Shown: positions 8,418 through 17,778 of the stretch, in pieces
Layout: every line of letters starts with the position of its first letter
Position numbering within the stretch: position 1 is the first letter of the stretch
Source: Clostridium cavendishii DSM 21758
GTDB taxonomy: Bacteria > Bacillota > Clostridia > Clostridiales > Clostridiaceae
Length of the DNA stretch: 64,000 bases
Reading direction: 5' to 3'
Assembly (NCBI RefSeq): GCF_900141845.1
Contig: NZ_FQZB01000003.1
Location: forward strand, 378,895-442,894
Made by a program: the position numbers and the translations under genes
The notes under the pieces: generated by a model
Told to the model about the DNA's origin: nothing
Seen by the model: only the letters and a program-made list of their open reading frames with translations
Databases searched by the model: none

Positions 8418-9686
8418 ATGAAAAAAGTATTTAGTTTTTTTATGGTTTTTATGTTTTTATTTAACTTTAAACCTATAATTGCAAATGCCACTCAGGAAAT
8501 ACCAGAACTTGAATGTGAAGGTGCTGCACTTATAGATGCAACTACTGGAACTTTACTTTATGGTAAAAATGAACATAAACAATTAGCACCTGCATCTACA
8601 ACAAAAATTATGACTGCACTTCTTATACTTGAAAATAAGAAATTAGATGAAAAAGTTACTATTGGTAAAAATCCTACATTTGCAGAAGGTACTAGAGTAG
8701 GACTTAAAGAGGGTGAAATATATACTATAAACGATTTATTACATGGACTTTTGTTAGAATCTGCTAATGATTGTGCTGTTGCTCTTGCAGAATCTGTATC
8801 TGGAAGCGAAAAATCTTTTGCTGAACTTATGAACAAGCGTGCGAAAGAATTAGGAGCTTTAGATACTAATTTTGTAAATGCTTCTGGACTTTATGAAGAA
8901 GGTCATGTAACTACAGCTTATGATTTATCTCTTATAATGAAAACTGTAGTAAAAAATGACACCTTCGTAAAAATATCAAGGAAACCTTTGTATCAATTTC
9001 CACCAAGCAATATTGATAACTCTATTAAATGGGTTAATAATAAAAATGAACTTATTTTAAATACTCCTCATTTTTATAAATATGCTGTTTCAGGTAAAAC
9101 TGGATATACAACACTTTCAAAACATACATATACTTCTGCTGCAGAAAAAAATGGTCAACTTTTAGTTTTATCAATTTTGAGATCTGATTCTAAAAAAGAT
9201 TATTTTCCTGAAGCTAAAAAATTATTTGACTATGGCTTTGATAACTTCGACTTAATAAAGCTTTATTCAAAAGGAAATGAAATAGCTTCTTGCGAGGCTG
9301 CTAAAACCAAGGTTCCTCTTATTTGCACTAAAGATATTTACTATGTTACTAAAAAGTCTGACTTTAAACCTAATGAAACATTAGAAGAAAAAATAAAGGA
9401 TTTAAAGGCTTGTGTATCATTAGAACAGAAAGATTTATCAAAAGCTAGCTTTAAAAAAGGTGATAATATTCTTTCTGCAAATATTAATGTTAATAATAAG
9501 CAAATTTCTACTATTCCTCTTTCTAGTGGTGTTGATGTAACATATACTGAACCATCAAAACTTTCAACCCCACAAGGAAAACTTCTTTTAGGTTTAGGCA
9601 TAGCAATGATTTCATTATCTGCTTTTGCTACCTTATATAAAATAAAAAAATTAAAAGCTAAGAAAAAATTAGAAGAAGATAAATAG
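8418..9686 (+). CDS. dacF: D-alanyl-D-alanine carboxypeptidase (DacF-type PBP)
   Basis: 422 aa. A signal peptide (about 1-25) exports the protein, which trims the terminal D-Ala from peptidoglycan stem peptides. All three serine-transpeptidase motifs are present: S60-T-T-K63 (APASTTKIM), S115-A-N117 and K227-T-G229. A C-terminal beta domain follows, then a membrane anchor near the end (LLLGLGIAMISLSAFATLY) and a basic tail. AGGGGGATATT precedes the ATG, and a TATAAT box with TG extension lies at 8376-8381. Divergent from comEA. A sporulation-specific role (DacF) versus a vegetative one (DacA) cannot be told from the sequence alone. Confidence 0.9.
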   Translation: MKKVFSFFMVFMFLFNFKPIIANATQEIPELECEGAALIDATTGTLLYGKNEHKQLAPASTTKIMTALLILENKKLDEKVTIGKNPTFAEGTRVGLKEGEIYTINDLLHGLLLESANDCAVALAESVSGSEKSFAELMNKRAKELGALDTNFVNASGLYEEGHVTTAYDLSLIMKTVVKNDTFVKISRKPLYQFPPSNIDNSIKWVNNKNELILNTPHFYKYAVSGKTGYTTLSKHTYTSAAEKNGQLLVLSILRSDSKKDYFPEAKKLFDYGFDNFDLIKLYSKGNEIASCEAAKTKVPLICTKDIYYVTKKSDFKPNETLEEKIKDLKACVSLEQKDLSKASFKKGDNILSANINVNNKQISTIPLSSGVDVTYTEPSKLSTPQGKLLLGLGIAMISLSAFATLYKIKKLKAKKKLEEDK

Positions 9687-9698
9687 TATTGAAATAAT

Positions 9699-9739
9699 AA
9701 GCTCCAATTGTAGAATCAACCTCTCTACAATTGGAGCTT
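9699..9739. terminator. Strong, probably bidirectional terminator between dacF and the M4 protease gene
   Basis: Perfect 16-bp inverted repeat 9699-9714/9724-9739 with a 9-nt loop. TTTTATTTATTT follows on the plus strand and TTATTATTT on the minus strand. It lies between two convergent genes. Confidence 0.9.
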
Positions 9740-9775
9740 TTATTTATTTAAATTTAATCACTTGAATTTAGATTT

Positions 9776-12118
9776 TTATTGTTTTCCCCAAAGTGCAGGC
9801 ACTATATCTGGTGTCCAATTAGGTAGTGCATTGTGAGATTGTATACAAGTATATGAATTATCTTTATAAATTACTTTATCACCTATTTTATATACACCGT
9901 TCTCCTCCCAACTACTAATTCCTAATTTTGACTTTTTCACATTAACTACAATTGTATCTGTTTTAACTGTTTTCCCATCCGAAACTTCTACTTTATAATT
10001 ATATAAGCCTTCTTTTTTATTACTAAATACTTTTGTTATACTTAGTGGATTTTCTACTACACTTACTGATTTAGTTAATACAGGTCTTATAGCTGTATTT
10101 TCAAAAAGCTTTACTGTTTTAGCTGTATTATTATTAGGTAGTTTTATAGAAATCACATAATTTCCATCATTAATTGGTTTATCAACTGAAAGTTCAGCTC
10201 CTTGCAATACTGGTACTTGTGATTTAGTAACTGTTACTTTAATTTCAGACGTAACAGTTTTAGTTCCGTCACTAACTTCAGCTAAATAATTATAACTTCC
10301 AGCTTCTTTATTTGAAAATGCTTTATTAATAACTACATCATTTAATGTAACATCTATATTTTGAGATAAAATTGTAGTTACACTATTTTCTATTAATTTT
10401 ACAGTTCTAGCTGTATTATCTTTAGGTATTACTAACTTCAAATTATAATTTCCTGTATTATTTGCATTGTCTACAGATATATTTGCTGCCTTTAAAGTTT
10501 GGTTTGTCCCTGGATTTGCTCCTGGATCTTTACCTATTCCAACATCATAGAACCCTTTACTAGCATACCATTTTTCATTTGCACCATATAAATCGAAGGC
10601 AGCCTTTTCAACTGCTGATCTAGCATCAGTAAAGTTTGCAGATGAGAATAGATAGCTTGTTAAAGCCCTGTAATATATACTAGCTGCTTTATTAGTTCCT
10701 ATAGCTGTTGCTATATTATAAAATGCCTTATTAGGTATTCCTGAATTAGTATGAACCCCTCCAGCATCTGAAGTTGTATTTACATAACCAGACATATTAT
10801 CTGGCTGCCCATATAATTTAGGATTAGATAAACTTCTAGCCACCTTTATAGGTTGACCTGGTATAGTCAAATCTTCACCCATAGTCCAAAAATCCTGAGG
10901 TTTATTTTCTATTACTACACCAAAAACATCTGAAAATGACTCATTTAAAGCTCCACTTTGATTTCTATAAGTTAGTTTAGCTGAATTTTCAGTTACTCCA
11001 TGCGTAAACTCATGTGATACAACATCAAATGCCTTTGCAAAATTTCCAGCTATTTTGCCATCTCCATCTCCAAATACTAATTGATCATATCCATCAAAGT
11101 ATGCATTTAAATAATCTTCATCATAGTGAACCGTTACTTTTAAAGCTCCACCTCTTCCATCAAACCCTTCTCTTCCAAAATTATTTTTAAAATATTCGTA
11201 GGATTTACCAACGTAATAATGTGCATCTACAGCCGCAGCCTCTCTGTCTGTATTAAAAGTAGTTGTATTAGATTTCACTATATCTCCAGGAACATTTATT
11301 CCATTATCAGCATCATAGGTAGTAACTTTTCCAGGCCTTGAAACATCTTCAAGATTATATCCATTTCCTATGCTGTTTATATTTAAAGTCTTTGTATCAC
11401 CTCGTTGTCCAACCCCTGTACCAACAGCAGCTTCATGTGCCAAATTATCATATTTATCTATTGTCTTTCCACTCTCTCCGTCAACAAATACAATCCAATT
11501 GAATCCTTGTCCAGCTAAATTTACTTGATATACTGAATACCACTTTTTATTACTTTCATATATTACAGAATCAATTTTATTTTTAGTTACTTTGTCCTCT
11601 TTAACCTTAACTTCTTTTAGTGCATTTTTTAAAGCTACATCCTTTGATACTTTATAATTTTTAGAATACTGTGCAATTGGAAGAGATGGCTCTGTTTGTC
11701 CATTTATAGTATTTATTATACCATCTTTATTAACATGAACTATTACTTCTGAGCCATATACTGAAATGCCATCTACTTGAAATTGATATTTATAATGAGT
11801 AAAACCTAACTTATCCTTTTCTGTGTTAATTAACTTAAAAGTTCCTCCTTTTAAGTTAAATGAGTCTAAGTTTTCTTGCAAGTATTTTTGTACTGAATCA
11901 TTTGAAGTTATAGCACTCTCACTCAAATTACCTGAAATGAATCTTGGAACATTTTTACTTTCGTCCCACTGAATAAATAACCCCTTATCACTTGTATAAG
12001 ATTGTGCCTCAATTAAAGATTTTAAATACCCCTTTTTTTCTTGTGCATTTGCGCTAATTGGTGTAATTACGGTTGTAGCCAAAAATAATGATACCAAAAA
12101 AGCAATTTTTCTTTTCAT
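9776..12118 (-). CDS. Secreted thermolysin-type (M4) zinc metalloprotease with repeat domains and a C-terminal chitin-binding-like module
   Basis: 780 aa prepro-protease. Signal peptide 1-25 (cut after SANA), FTP/PepSY propeptide (about 40-225), then the M4 catalytic domain. Zinc site H369-E370-F-T-H373 with third ligand E393 in NESFSD; GGVHTNSGIPN carries the catalytic His region. After about residue 535 there are two tandem beta-type repeats of about 90 aa sharing NxGxYxxxxxxPxxNTAxTVKLxEN and YNYxxEVSDG. The last 48 residues (SWEENGVYKIGDKVIYKDNSYTCIQSH...W) resemble the CBM5/12 chitin-binding fold. Family role: degrades extracellular protein. The C-terminal module suggests anchoring to chitin or a similar glycan. 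AGGAGGA precedes the ATG. Confidence 0.93.
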   Translation of the reverse strand: MKRKIAFLVSLFLATTVITPISANAQEKKGYLKSLIEAQSYTSDKGLFIQWDESKNVPRFISGNLSESAITSNDSVQKYLQENLDSFNLKGGTFKLINTEKDKLGFTHYKYQFQVDGISVYGSEVIVHVNKDGIINTINGQTEPSLPIAQYSKNYKVSKDVALKNALKEVKVKEDKVTKNKIDSVIYESNKKWYSVYQVNLAGQGFNWIVFVDGESGKTIDKYDNLAHEAAVGTGVGQRGDTKTLNINSIGNGYNLEDVSRPGKVTTYDADNGINVPGDIVKSNTTTFNTDREAAAVDAHYYVGKSYEYFKNNFGREGFDGRGGALKVTVHYDEDYLNAYFDGYDQLVFGDGDGKIAGNFAKAFDVVSHEFTHGVTENSAKLTYRNQSGALNESFSDVFGVVIENKPQDFWTMGEDLTIPGQPIKVARSLSNPKLYGQPDNMSGYVNTTSDAGGVHTNSGIPNKAFYNIATAIGTNKAASIYYRALTSYLFSSANFTDARSAVEKAAFDLYGANEKWYASKGFYDVGIGKDPGANPGTNQTLKAANISVDNANNTGNYNLKLVIPKDNTARTVKLIENSVTTILSQNIDVTLNDVVINKAFSNKEAGSYNYLAEVSDGTKTVTSEIKVTVTKSQVPVLQGAELSVDKPINDGNYVISIKLPNNNTAKTVKLFENTAIRPVLTKSVSVVENPLSITKVFSNKKEGLYNYKVEVSDGKTVKTDTIVVNVKKSKLGISSWEENGVYKIGDKVIYKDNSYTCIQSHNALPNWTPDIVPALWGKQ

Positions 12119-12275
12119 AAATAGTCCTCCTTTTTAATTTTTAACTTATCTTGTTAAATAAGTATGTATATTACCATTTTTTAAGGTATCATAAAATCTT
12201 TAAATCTATTAACAAATCAATTAGATTACAAACTTAATCATTTTTTAATTCCTACTATTCCTATATGTTAAATAC

Positions 12276-12304
12276 AGAATAGCATTTTTAACACATATTG
12301 TCAA
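12276..12304 (-). promoter_or_regulatory. Probable sigma-A promoter of the M4 protease gene
   Basis: Minus-strand TTGACA (12299-12304), 17 bp, TATTCT (12276-12281). It implies an untranslated leader of about 150 nt. No known regulatory RNA is recognised in the leader. The rest of 12119-12404 is plain AT-rich sequence. Confidence 0.65.
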
Positions 12305-12404
12305 TACTTTTTTTATTTTTTTATATTTATAACTGAATCATTAATAAATATAAAAATTAATTTACAAATTAAAAAATTTCACCAAAAATATTTCAATAAA
12401 AAAT

Positions 12405-12441
12405 AGTGTGGTAATGATTGTTTTTTAATCATTACCACACT
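12405..12441 (-). terminator. Terminator of the RluA-type synthase / LCP / yqeK gene group
   Basis: Perfect 15-bp inverted repeat 12405-12419/12427-12441 with a 7-nt loop. ATTTTTTATT follows on the minus strand. It lies just beyond the stop of the pseudouridine synthase gene. Confidence 0.9.
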
Positions 12442-12469
12442 TATTTTCTAGCAGAATCTCTTTATTAAT

Positions 12470-13372
12470 TTATTTACCATTTTTAAGATTTTTTATTAAT
12501 TCTTTCATATCATAAGGTAATTCAGCCCTAAGACTTAACTGCTCTTTTGTTCTAGGACTAAAGAAATCTAAACCATAAGCATGTAAGCCTTGCCTTTCTA
12601 TTAATCTTGAATCATCACTTTCTCCATATAATGTATCTCCAAAAATAGGATGCCCTAAATGACTTAAATGAACCCTTATCTGATGAGTTCTACCTGTTTC
12701 TAAAAGACATTCTACTAAGTCTGCATCTTTATAACTCTCTATAACCTTATAGTGAGTTATACTTTCTTGCCCTTTACTATCCACTATCCTTTTTATAGAA
12801 TCCAACTCTGGTCTGTATATAGGAGCATTTATTGTACCTTCTTTTTTCTCTAAATTTCCATGAACTAAGGCTAAATATCTTTTCTTAAAATTATCTGTTT
12901 TCATTTCATTTGATAGTGTCATATGTGCAAATTGATTTTTGCCTATTATAATAAGCCCTGAAGTATTCATATCTAATCTACTTACAAGTCTTACTATACA
13001 GTTTTGGCCAGACTCTTTAAAGTAATAAAGTATTCCATTAGCTAATGTCCCACTTTGATGACTCTTTGTAGGATGAACAACCATAAAAGGCTTTTTATTT
13101 AAAACTAATATATCTTCATCTTCATAGACTATATCTAAATCCATCTTTTCTGGTTCAAAATCCTGTGATTCATCTTTTGCTAAATCTATTACGATCTCAT
13201 CATCTTCTTTTATAACAAAATTCATCTTAACAGCTATGCCATTTACTAAAATTCTTTTATCTATAGCTGCCCCCCTTATTAATCTACTTGACAAAAGAAG
13301 TTCTTCCTTCAAAAACTCTCGTATTTTTCTACCATTATATTCTTTAGTTACAGTTTTTCTTAAGTTACTCAC
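12470..13372 (-). CDS. RluA/RluD-family 23S rRNA pseudouridine synthase
   Basis: 300 aa. The N-terminal S4 RNA-binding domain (about 12-75, with RKIREFLKEELLLSSRLIRGA) is followed by the RluA catalytic domain. The motif RLDMNTSGLIIIGKN carries the catalytic Asp (RLD). Further family blocks are LETGRTHQIRVHLSHLGHPIFGD and VVHPTKSHQSGTLANG. It converts uridine to pseudouridine in rRNA; which position cannot be assigned, since several RluD-like paralogues exist in Firmicutes. The start is GTG with GAGGAG 9 nt upstream, overlapping the stop region of the preceding LCP gene, so it is probably cotranscribed. Confidence 0.9.
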   Translation of the reverse strand: MSNLRKTVTKEYNGRKIREFLKEELLLSSRLIRGAAIDKRILVNGIAVKMNFVIKEDDEIVIDLAKDESQDFEPEKMDLDIVYEDEDILVLNKKPFMVVHPTKSHQSGTLANGILYYFKESGQNCIVRLVSRLDMNTSGLIIIGKNQFAHMTLSNEMKTDNFKKRYLALVHGNLEKKEGTINAPIYRPELDSIKRIVDSKGQESITHYKVIESYKDADLVECLLETGRTHQIRVHLSHLGHPIFGDTLYGESDDSRLIERQGLHAYGLDFFSPRTKEQLSLRAELPYDMKELIKNLKNGK

Positions 13373-13378
13373 AGCTAT

Positions 13379-14626
13379 TTACTCCTCACCAAACTTTTTA
13401 TAATCTTTTCCTAAAATTATTATAACATCATATATCTTTTCGTCAGTAGGTAATTCAACATATTTTTTAATTTTTATATTATTAGAAATTAATGCCTTAT
13501 ATTTTACATCTTTTATTTGTATTTCGCTTTTTGAATTCTCCAAATCTGAACTAGCTACATCTATTCTAGTATACCCATTGTTTTCTAATTGATTTTTAAG
13601 TTCTGTGGCCAATCCTTTTATTTTAGTAGAATTTATAATCTTTATACTTACACTATCCTTTGATAAATTATTAAAATTAGACACACTATCCGTAAAATCC
13701 TTTATTATTTTCTCATTTTTTGTTTTGTCAAAAACAACATAGGATATATTTCCTATATATTTAGGATACACATTAAGCGTAGTAACTTTAAAATTTTCTT
13801 TCTTTATTTTGAATATACACTTTCCATAATTTATAATTGCATCTTCATTCATATCAGTTTGTATATATTTAGGCATTATAGATAAAATCTTAATAAAGTC
13901 AGAAAAAGAGTTTTCTGCTTTTACTTTTTCTAAAAGTCTATTTATAAATTTATGTTGATTTTCTATTCTATCTAAATCACCATTATTAAAACCAGTACCA
14001 TCATTATTTTGTCTCCATCTAAAAAACTCCTCTGATTTTTTCCCATCTAATTTTACTGTATCTCCCTTATAAAAACGTATATGAAGATCTTGCACGTCAT
14101 CATCATATATCATATCTCTTTCTATAGGCATTTCTACTCCACCTATAGCATCTATTATTTCTCTAAAGCCCTCATAATCAACCTTAGCAACATAATGTAC
14201 TTTTACAGCAAGCATATCTTCTATAGTTTTTTTTACTAAATCATCTCCTCCAAGTTCATAGGCAGAATTTATTTTTTGAGGTTTTCCACCATACTCAAAC
14301 AAAGTATCTCGCGGTATTGAAACAACCTTGACTGTGTTATCAACTGTATTAACATGTGCCAACATCATAGTATCAGTTCGTTTTAAATCGCGCCTTTCTT
14401 TATCTTCTACCACCCCTATATCAAGACCTAAAAATAATACGTTTATAGAGTCTTGTCCCTTAATAACACCTAAGCTATTTTTATTACTAAATTTCCCAAT
14501 ATACCAATAAAAAAAAGCTCCTAAACTCAAGATTATACATAATAAGCTTATAACTATATATACTATCATCTTTCGTTTTTTGGATCTTTTTATTTTTCTC
14601 TTATTTTCTAACTTTTTAATTTCCAT
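13379..14626 (-). CDS. LytR-CpsA-Psr (LCP) family cell-wall polymer transferase
   Basis: 415 aa with a basic cytoplasmic N terminus and one membrane span (about 20-42). The extracellular LCP catalytic domain (about 55-215) has LGLDIG, the RTDTMMLAHV Arg/Asp pair and SIPRDT. A LytR_C domain occupies the C-terminal third (VSIKIINSTKIKGLATELKNQLE). LCP enzymes attach teichoic-acid or polysaccharide chains from lipid carriers to peptidoglycan. The longest frame begins at a GTG that is itself part of the SD; GGAGG sits 5 nt before the ATG at 14626, so that start is used. It lies between yqeK and the pseudouridine synthase. Confidence 0.9.
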   Translation of the reverse strand: MEIKKLENKRKIKRSKKRKMIVYIVISLLCIILSLGAFFYWYIGKFSNKNSLGVIKGQDSINVLFLGLDIGVVEDKERRDLKRTDTMMLAHVNTVDNTVKVVSIPRDTLFEYGGKPQKINSAYELGGDDLVKKTIEDMLAVKVHYVAKVDYEGFREIIDAIGGVEMPIERDMIYDDDVQDLHIRFYKGDTVKLDGKKSEEFFRWRQNNDGTGFNNGDLDRIENQHKFINRLLEKVKAENSFSDFIKILSIMPKYIQTDMNEDAIINYGKCIFKIKKENFKVTTLNVYPKYIGNISYVVFDKTKNEKIIKDFTDSVSNFNNLSKDSVSIKIINSTKIKGLATELKNQLENNGYTRIDVASSDLENSKSEIQIKDVKYKALISNNIKIKKYVELPTDEKIYDVIIILGKDYKKFGEE

Positions 14627-14646
14627 ATAAGCCTCCACTTGAAGAC

Positions 14647-15225
14647 TTAGACGTTCCCCTGACTTTCTAAAATTAAATAATTTCTAGCTTCTATTGTTAA
14701 TGGATGTACTAATTGACCTAACTTGATAACATACATAATAGTATTATCTATGCCTTTTAAAAGCCCTGCATTTAAATCTTTAAAAGTAAGTTCTCTAAGT
14801 TCTTCTACCCCATTATAATTACGATTTGGTTCTATATAATCTGATATATAAATTATCTTGTCTAATAAAGACATATTATCTTTACCTGTAGTATGACATG
14901 CTATGGCACTTAAAATCTCACTATCTGTAACTTCCATAATATCTCTTGCTAGTATCCCTGCTACAAGACCATGCAATATTTGAGGTGAATTTTTTGTAAC
15001 ATCATCAAGCTCTATATTATTATTTTCTAATATTTTAACTTGCTCATCTATTTTCATGTTTTTAGCTGCATCATGTAACAGTGCTGCAATTTTTGCCTTT
15101 TCCTCTGAAGCACCATTTAATTTTGCTAAGGCTATAGCTGTTTTTACCACTCCTAAAGTATGAATATACCTAGTTTCTTTTAGATTCTCTTTTACATAAT
15201 AATCCATAGCTTCATACGTCCACAT
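14647..15225 (-). CDS. yqeK: YqeK-type HD hydrolase, symmetrical diadenosine tetraphosphatase
   Basis: 192 aa, single HD domain. The metal-binding residues are visible as H19 of RYIHTLGVV, the HD pair in AALLHDAAKN, His in HGLVAG, and D in YISDYIEPNR. Family knowledge: Gram-positive YqeK splits Ap4A into two ADP using a di-iron centre and is almost always next to nadD. AGGAGG precedes the ATG. It belongs to the obgE-yhbY-nadD-yqeK run. Confidence 0.92.
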   Translation of the reverse strand: MWTYEAMDYYVKENLKETRYIHTLGVVKTAIALAKLNGASEEKAKIAALLHDAAKNMKIDEQVKILENNNIELDDVTKNSPQILHGLVAGILARDIMEVTDSEILSAIACHTTGKDNMSLLDKIIYISDYIEPNRNYNGVEELRELTFKDLNAGLLKGIDNTIMYVIKLGQLVHPLTIEARNYLILESQGNV

Positions 15226-15241
15226 AATTTTTCCTCCTTCA

Positions 15242-15844
15242 TCACTTGTATAAATTCTCCTTACTTATAATATTTCTAACATTAATAGGCACAAAAAAAT
15301 CTATACAAAGTCCAGCTCTTACCCTGTCTCTTATAAGACTAGAGCTTATTTCCATATTAAGTAAATCTAGGTATATTATATTAGTATTATACCTTTCCTC
15401 TACTTTTTCCTTCTGTGAAATTATTTCATTTTTCGAGTATCCTGGTCTCTTAAATACAACGAAATTGCAGGTTTCCATTATATTTTGCACATTTCTCCAT
15501 TTATCTATATTAATAAGACAATCCGCACCTGTAATAAAATACAGTTCTGAGTCTTTATTTGTTTCTTTTAAATATCTTAAGGTTTCATATGTATAGCTTA
15601 AAGTTTCTTTTCTTATTTCATAATCGGATATAGTAAAGAAGCTATAATCACTTATAGCTTTCTCTACCATTTCATATCTTAAAATACCATCCGTTACTTC
15701 ATTTCCTCTTTTGTGTGGAGGGTTACCGCCTGGCATAAATATGATTTCTTCTAAACCAAGTTTTTTATAAGCCTCATAGGCTATATACATATGACCAAAA
15801 TGAATTGGATCAAAAGTTCCACCTAAAACACCTATTTTCCTCAT
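15242..15844 (-). CDS. nadD: Nicotinate-nucleotide adenylyltransferase
   Basis: 200 aa. Transfers AMP from ATP to nicotinate mononucleotide, the penultimate step of NAD synthesis. The nucleotidyltransferase signature GGTFDPIHFGH is at 9-19 and the second ATP-binding motif ISSSLIRDRV near 166-175. The start overlaps the signal region 4 bp after yhbY's stop; the SD is weak, suggesting coupling with yhbY translation. Confidence 0.95.
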   Translation of the reverse strand: MRKIGVLGGTFDPIHFGHMYIAYEAYKKLGLEEIIFMPGGNPPHKRGNEVTDGILRYEMVEKAISDYSFFTISDYEIRKETLSYTYETLRYLKETNKDSELYFITGADCLINIDKWRNVQNIMETCNFVVFKRPGYSKNEIISQKEKVEERYNTNIIYLDLLNMEISSSLIRDRVRAGLCIDFFVPINVRNIISKENLYK

Positions 15845-15848
15845 AGAA

Positions 15849-16148
15849 TTATTTCTTTACAGGTAACTCTATTTTTGGTTTTTTACTTGATTGTTTAAAG
15901 ACAACTAATTTACTTCCTATAGCTTGAATACCCTCACACCCTACAGCTTTACATATAATATCTGAAGCCTCTCTTGTGTCTAACCCGCTATTTTCTAAAA
16001 CCTTTATTTTTATAATTTCTCTTGCTTCTAACGCTTCTTCTACTTGCTTTAAGAAATTTTCTTCAATTCCATTTTTACCTATTTGAAAAATAGGATCTAA
16101 TGTATTAGCAATACTTCTTAAGTAAGCTCTTTGCTTTGTTGTAATCAT
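15849..16148 (-). CDS. yhbY: YhbY CRM-domain RNA-binding protein
   Basis: 99 aa, one CRM domain. It opens with KQRAYLRSIANTLDPIFQIGKNGIEENF and contains the basic GxxG-like loop near AVGCEGIQAIGSKLV. Family members associate with pre-50S ribosomes. Basic tail KKPKIELPVKK. GAGGTG precedes the ATG. The position between obgE and nadD is the conserved Firmicutes order and fits a role in 50S assembly alongside Obg. A copy of the window's interspersed repeat lies between it and obgE. Confidence 0.92.
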   Translation of the reverse strand: MITTKQRAYLRSIANTLDPIFQIGKNGIEENFLKQVEEALEAREIIKIKVLENSGLDTREASDIICKAVGCEGIQAIGSKLVVFKQSSKKPKIELPVKK

Positions 16149-16174
16149 TAAATCACCTCATAAAATATATTATG

Positions 16175-16242
16175 GAAACTCCTACTCATTACATTCATAG
16201 GAGTAAGTTCGAATGACCAAATTAAAATTTGGATTCTCACTT
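16175..16242 (+). repeat. Interspersed 68-bp repeat, copy 1
   Basis: Runs from GAAACTCCTACTCATTACAT to ATTCTCACTT and includes the palindrome CCAAATTAAAATTTGG (about 16217-16232). An upstream hairpin has ACTCCTA/TAGGAGT arms. It is nearly identical to copy 2 at 58646-58714 except for a few substitutions and one base of length. It fills the yhbY-obgE gap and touches the obgE stop codon. Confidence 0.85.
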
Positions 16243-17533
16243 ATAATAAATATTCAAATTCAAAATCGTTAAGTCTTACGAAATCTCCATCTTGTATTCC
16301 CATTTCTCTAAGTTCATCAAATATTCCCTTATTCTTAAGAACCTTATGGAAGTATTTAAGTGAATCTGGATCATTTACATTAACAGCTGTAAGAATTCTA
16401 TCTACGAAGGTTCCTTCAATTATATAAACGTTAGTACCTTCTTCTTCACCAGCTTCCACATGGATATCATATGTGAATCTTCTTTCCTCTGGTATAAATC
16501 TTTCATCTTCTGAAATTTCTAAATCAGTTACAGGAATATTTGAAAGTATTTCTGCTGCAGCCTTTATTACATCCTCTACACCTTCATAAGTAGCTGCGGA
16601 CATTTTAAACACTTTATCATATCCCATTTTATTTATTTCTTTTTTGAAGTTTTCATAAACTTCCTCTTCAAATAACATATCTGCTTTATTAGCAACAACT
16701 ATTTGAGGTCTATCCCAAAGCTTAACATTATACTTTTTAAGCTCTTCATTTATTTTTATGAAATCTTCTATAGCATTTCTTCCTTCAACTCCAGAAATAT
16801 CTACAACATGTATAAGTACTCTAGTTCTTTCTATATGTCTTAAGAAGTCAATACCAAGACCTACTCCTTCAGCAGCTCCTTCTATTATACCTGGAATATC
16901 TGCCATAACAAATGGTTGTATTCCCGGAACTGCAACAACACCTAAATTAGGTTTAAGTGTTGTGAAGTGATAGTTTGCTATCTTTGGTCTCGCTTTTGAA
17001 ACTACTGATAAAAGAGTTGATTTACCTACATTAGGGAAACCTAAAAGTCCAACATCAGCTAAAAGCTTAAGTTCAAGACTTATCCATCTTTCTTCACTTG
17101 GCATACCTGGCTCTGCAAAGTTTGGTGCCTGCCTTGTAGGTGTACAGAACTTACAATTTCCTTTTCCACCTTTTCCACCTCTACATACTACATATTCATC
17201 CTCTGGATGAGAAAGGTCAGCCATTACCTTATTAGTCTCGACATCTCTAACTATTGTTCCCATAGGTACTTTTATGTACAGAGTTTCCCCATCTTTACCA
17301 TAACATTTTGAACCTGAACCATTTACGCCTTTTTCAGCAATAAATTTCTTCTTATATTTAAAATCTAATAGTGTAGTCATAGAAGGATCTACCTTTAAGA
17401 CAACATCTGCTCCTCTTCCACCATCTCCACCATCTGGACCTCCTAATGGTACATACTTCTCTCTTCTAAAAGAGATAGCACCATGACCACCTTCACCAGA
17501 TCTTACAAATATCTTGGCCGTATCTATAAACAT
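16241..17533 (-). CDS. obgE: Obg-family GTPase (ribosome assembly / stress)
   Basis: 430 aa with all three Obg domains: glycine-rich Obg fold (1-157, GGHGAISFRREKYVPLGGPDGGDGGRG), GTPase domain with GFPNVGKST (G1), DIPG (G3) and NKAD (G4), and the C-terminal OCT domain (about 350-430). Binds late 50S particles and couples assembly to GTP/ppGpp and sporulation signals. The longest frame starts at a GTG that is part of the SD. AAGGTG sits 6 nt before the third in-frame start, which gives the family-typical MFIDTAKIFV, so 17533 is chosen. It is separated from rpmA by a terminator and a repeat-rich gap. Confidence 0.94.
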   Translation of the reverse strand: MFIDTAKIFVRSGEGGHGAISFRREKYVPLGGPDGGDGGRGADVVLKVDPSMTTLLDFKYKKKFIAEKGVNGSGSKCYGKDGETLYIKVPMGTIVRDVETNKVMADLSHPEDEYVVCRGGKGGKGNCKFCTPTRQAPNFAEPGMPSEERWISLELKLLADVGLLGFPNVGKSTLLSVVSKARPKIANYHFTTLKPNLGVVAVPGIQPFVMADIPGIIEGAAEGVGLGIDFLRHIERTRVLIHVVDISGVEGRNAIEDFIKINEELKKYNVKLWDRPQIVVANKADMLFEEEVYENFKKEINKMGYDKVFKMSAATYEGVEDVIKAAAEILSNIPVTDLEISEDERFIPEERRFTYDIHVEAGEEEGTNVYIIEGTFVDRILTAVNVNDPDSLKYFHKVLKNKGIFDELREMGIQDGDFVRLNDFEFEYLL

Positions 17534-17571
17534 GCTCATCACCTTACCTTCATGTTAATTTATTCTTTTAA

Positions 17572-17640
17572 TTAAGAATCAAAATCTCAGATTTAATTAA
17601 TTCAAATTCACTCCTACGAATGATAATAAGTAGCAGCTTT
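17572..17640 (-). repeat. Interspersed repeat, copy 4 (diverged)
   Basis: In reverse orientation it follows the same plan as copies 1-3: CATTCGTAGGAGT, a TTTGAATTAAT stretch, then AAATCTGAGATTT and GATTCTTAA. The second palindrome has changed in both arms (AAATCT/AGATTT) relative to CCAAATT/AATTTGG. Confidence 0.65.
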
Positions 17641-17648
17641 ATTTAAAT

Positions 17649-17714
17649 AATAGTCAAAATCTTAGATTTTTTTCTTCTAATTGACTCCTATTTACTGATA
17701 TTAATAGGAGATTC
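17649..17714 (-). repeat. Interspersed repeat, copy 5 (diverged, tandem with copy 4)
   Basis: Read on the minus strand: GAATCTCCTATT...AATAGGAGTC, then AAATCTAAGATTTTGACT. The first hairpin has 8-bp arms (CTCCTATT/AATAGGAG) and the second palindrome is kept as AAATCTaAGATTT. It lies directly beside copy 4 in the same orientation. Confidence 0.6.
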
Positions 17715-17778
17715 ATTTATATTATTACCCTGCTTATTTATATTTAGACTCTTAAAGGTATAAAATCATATTATAAAA

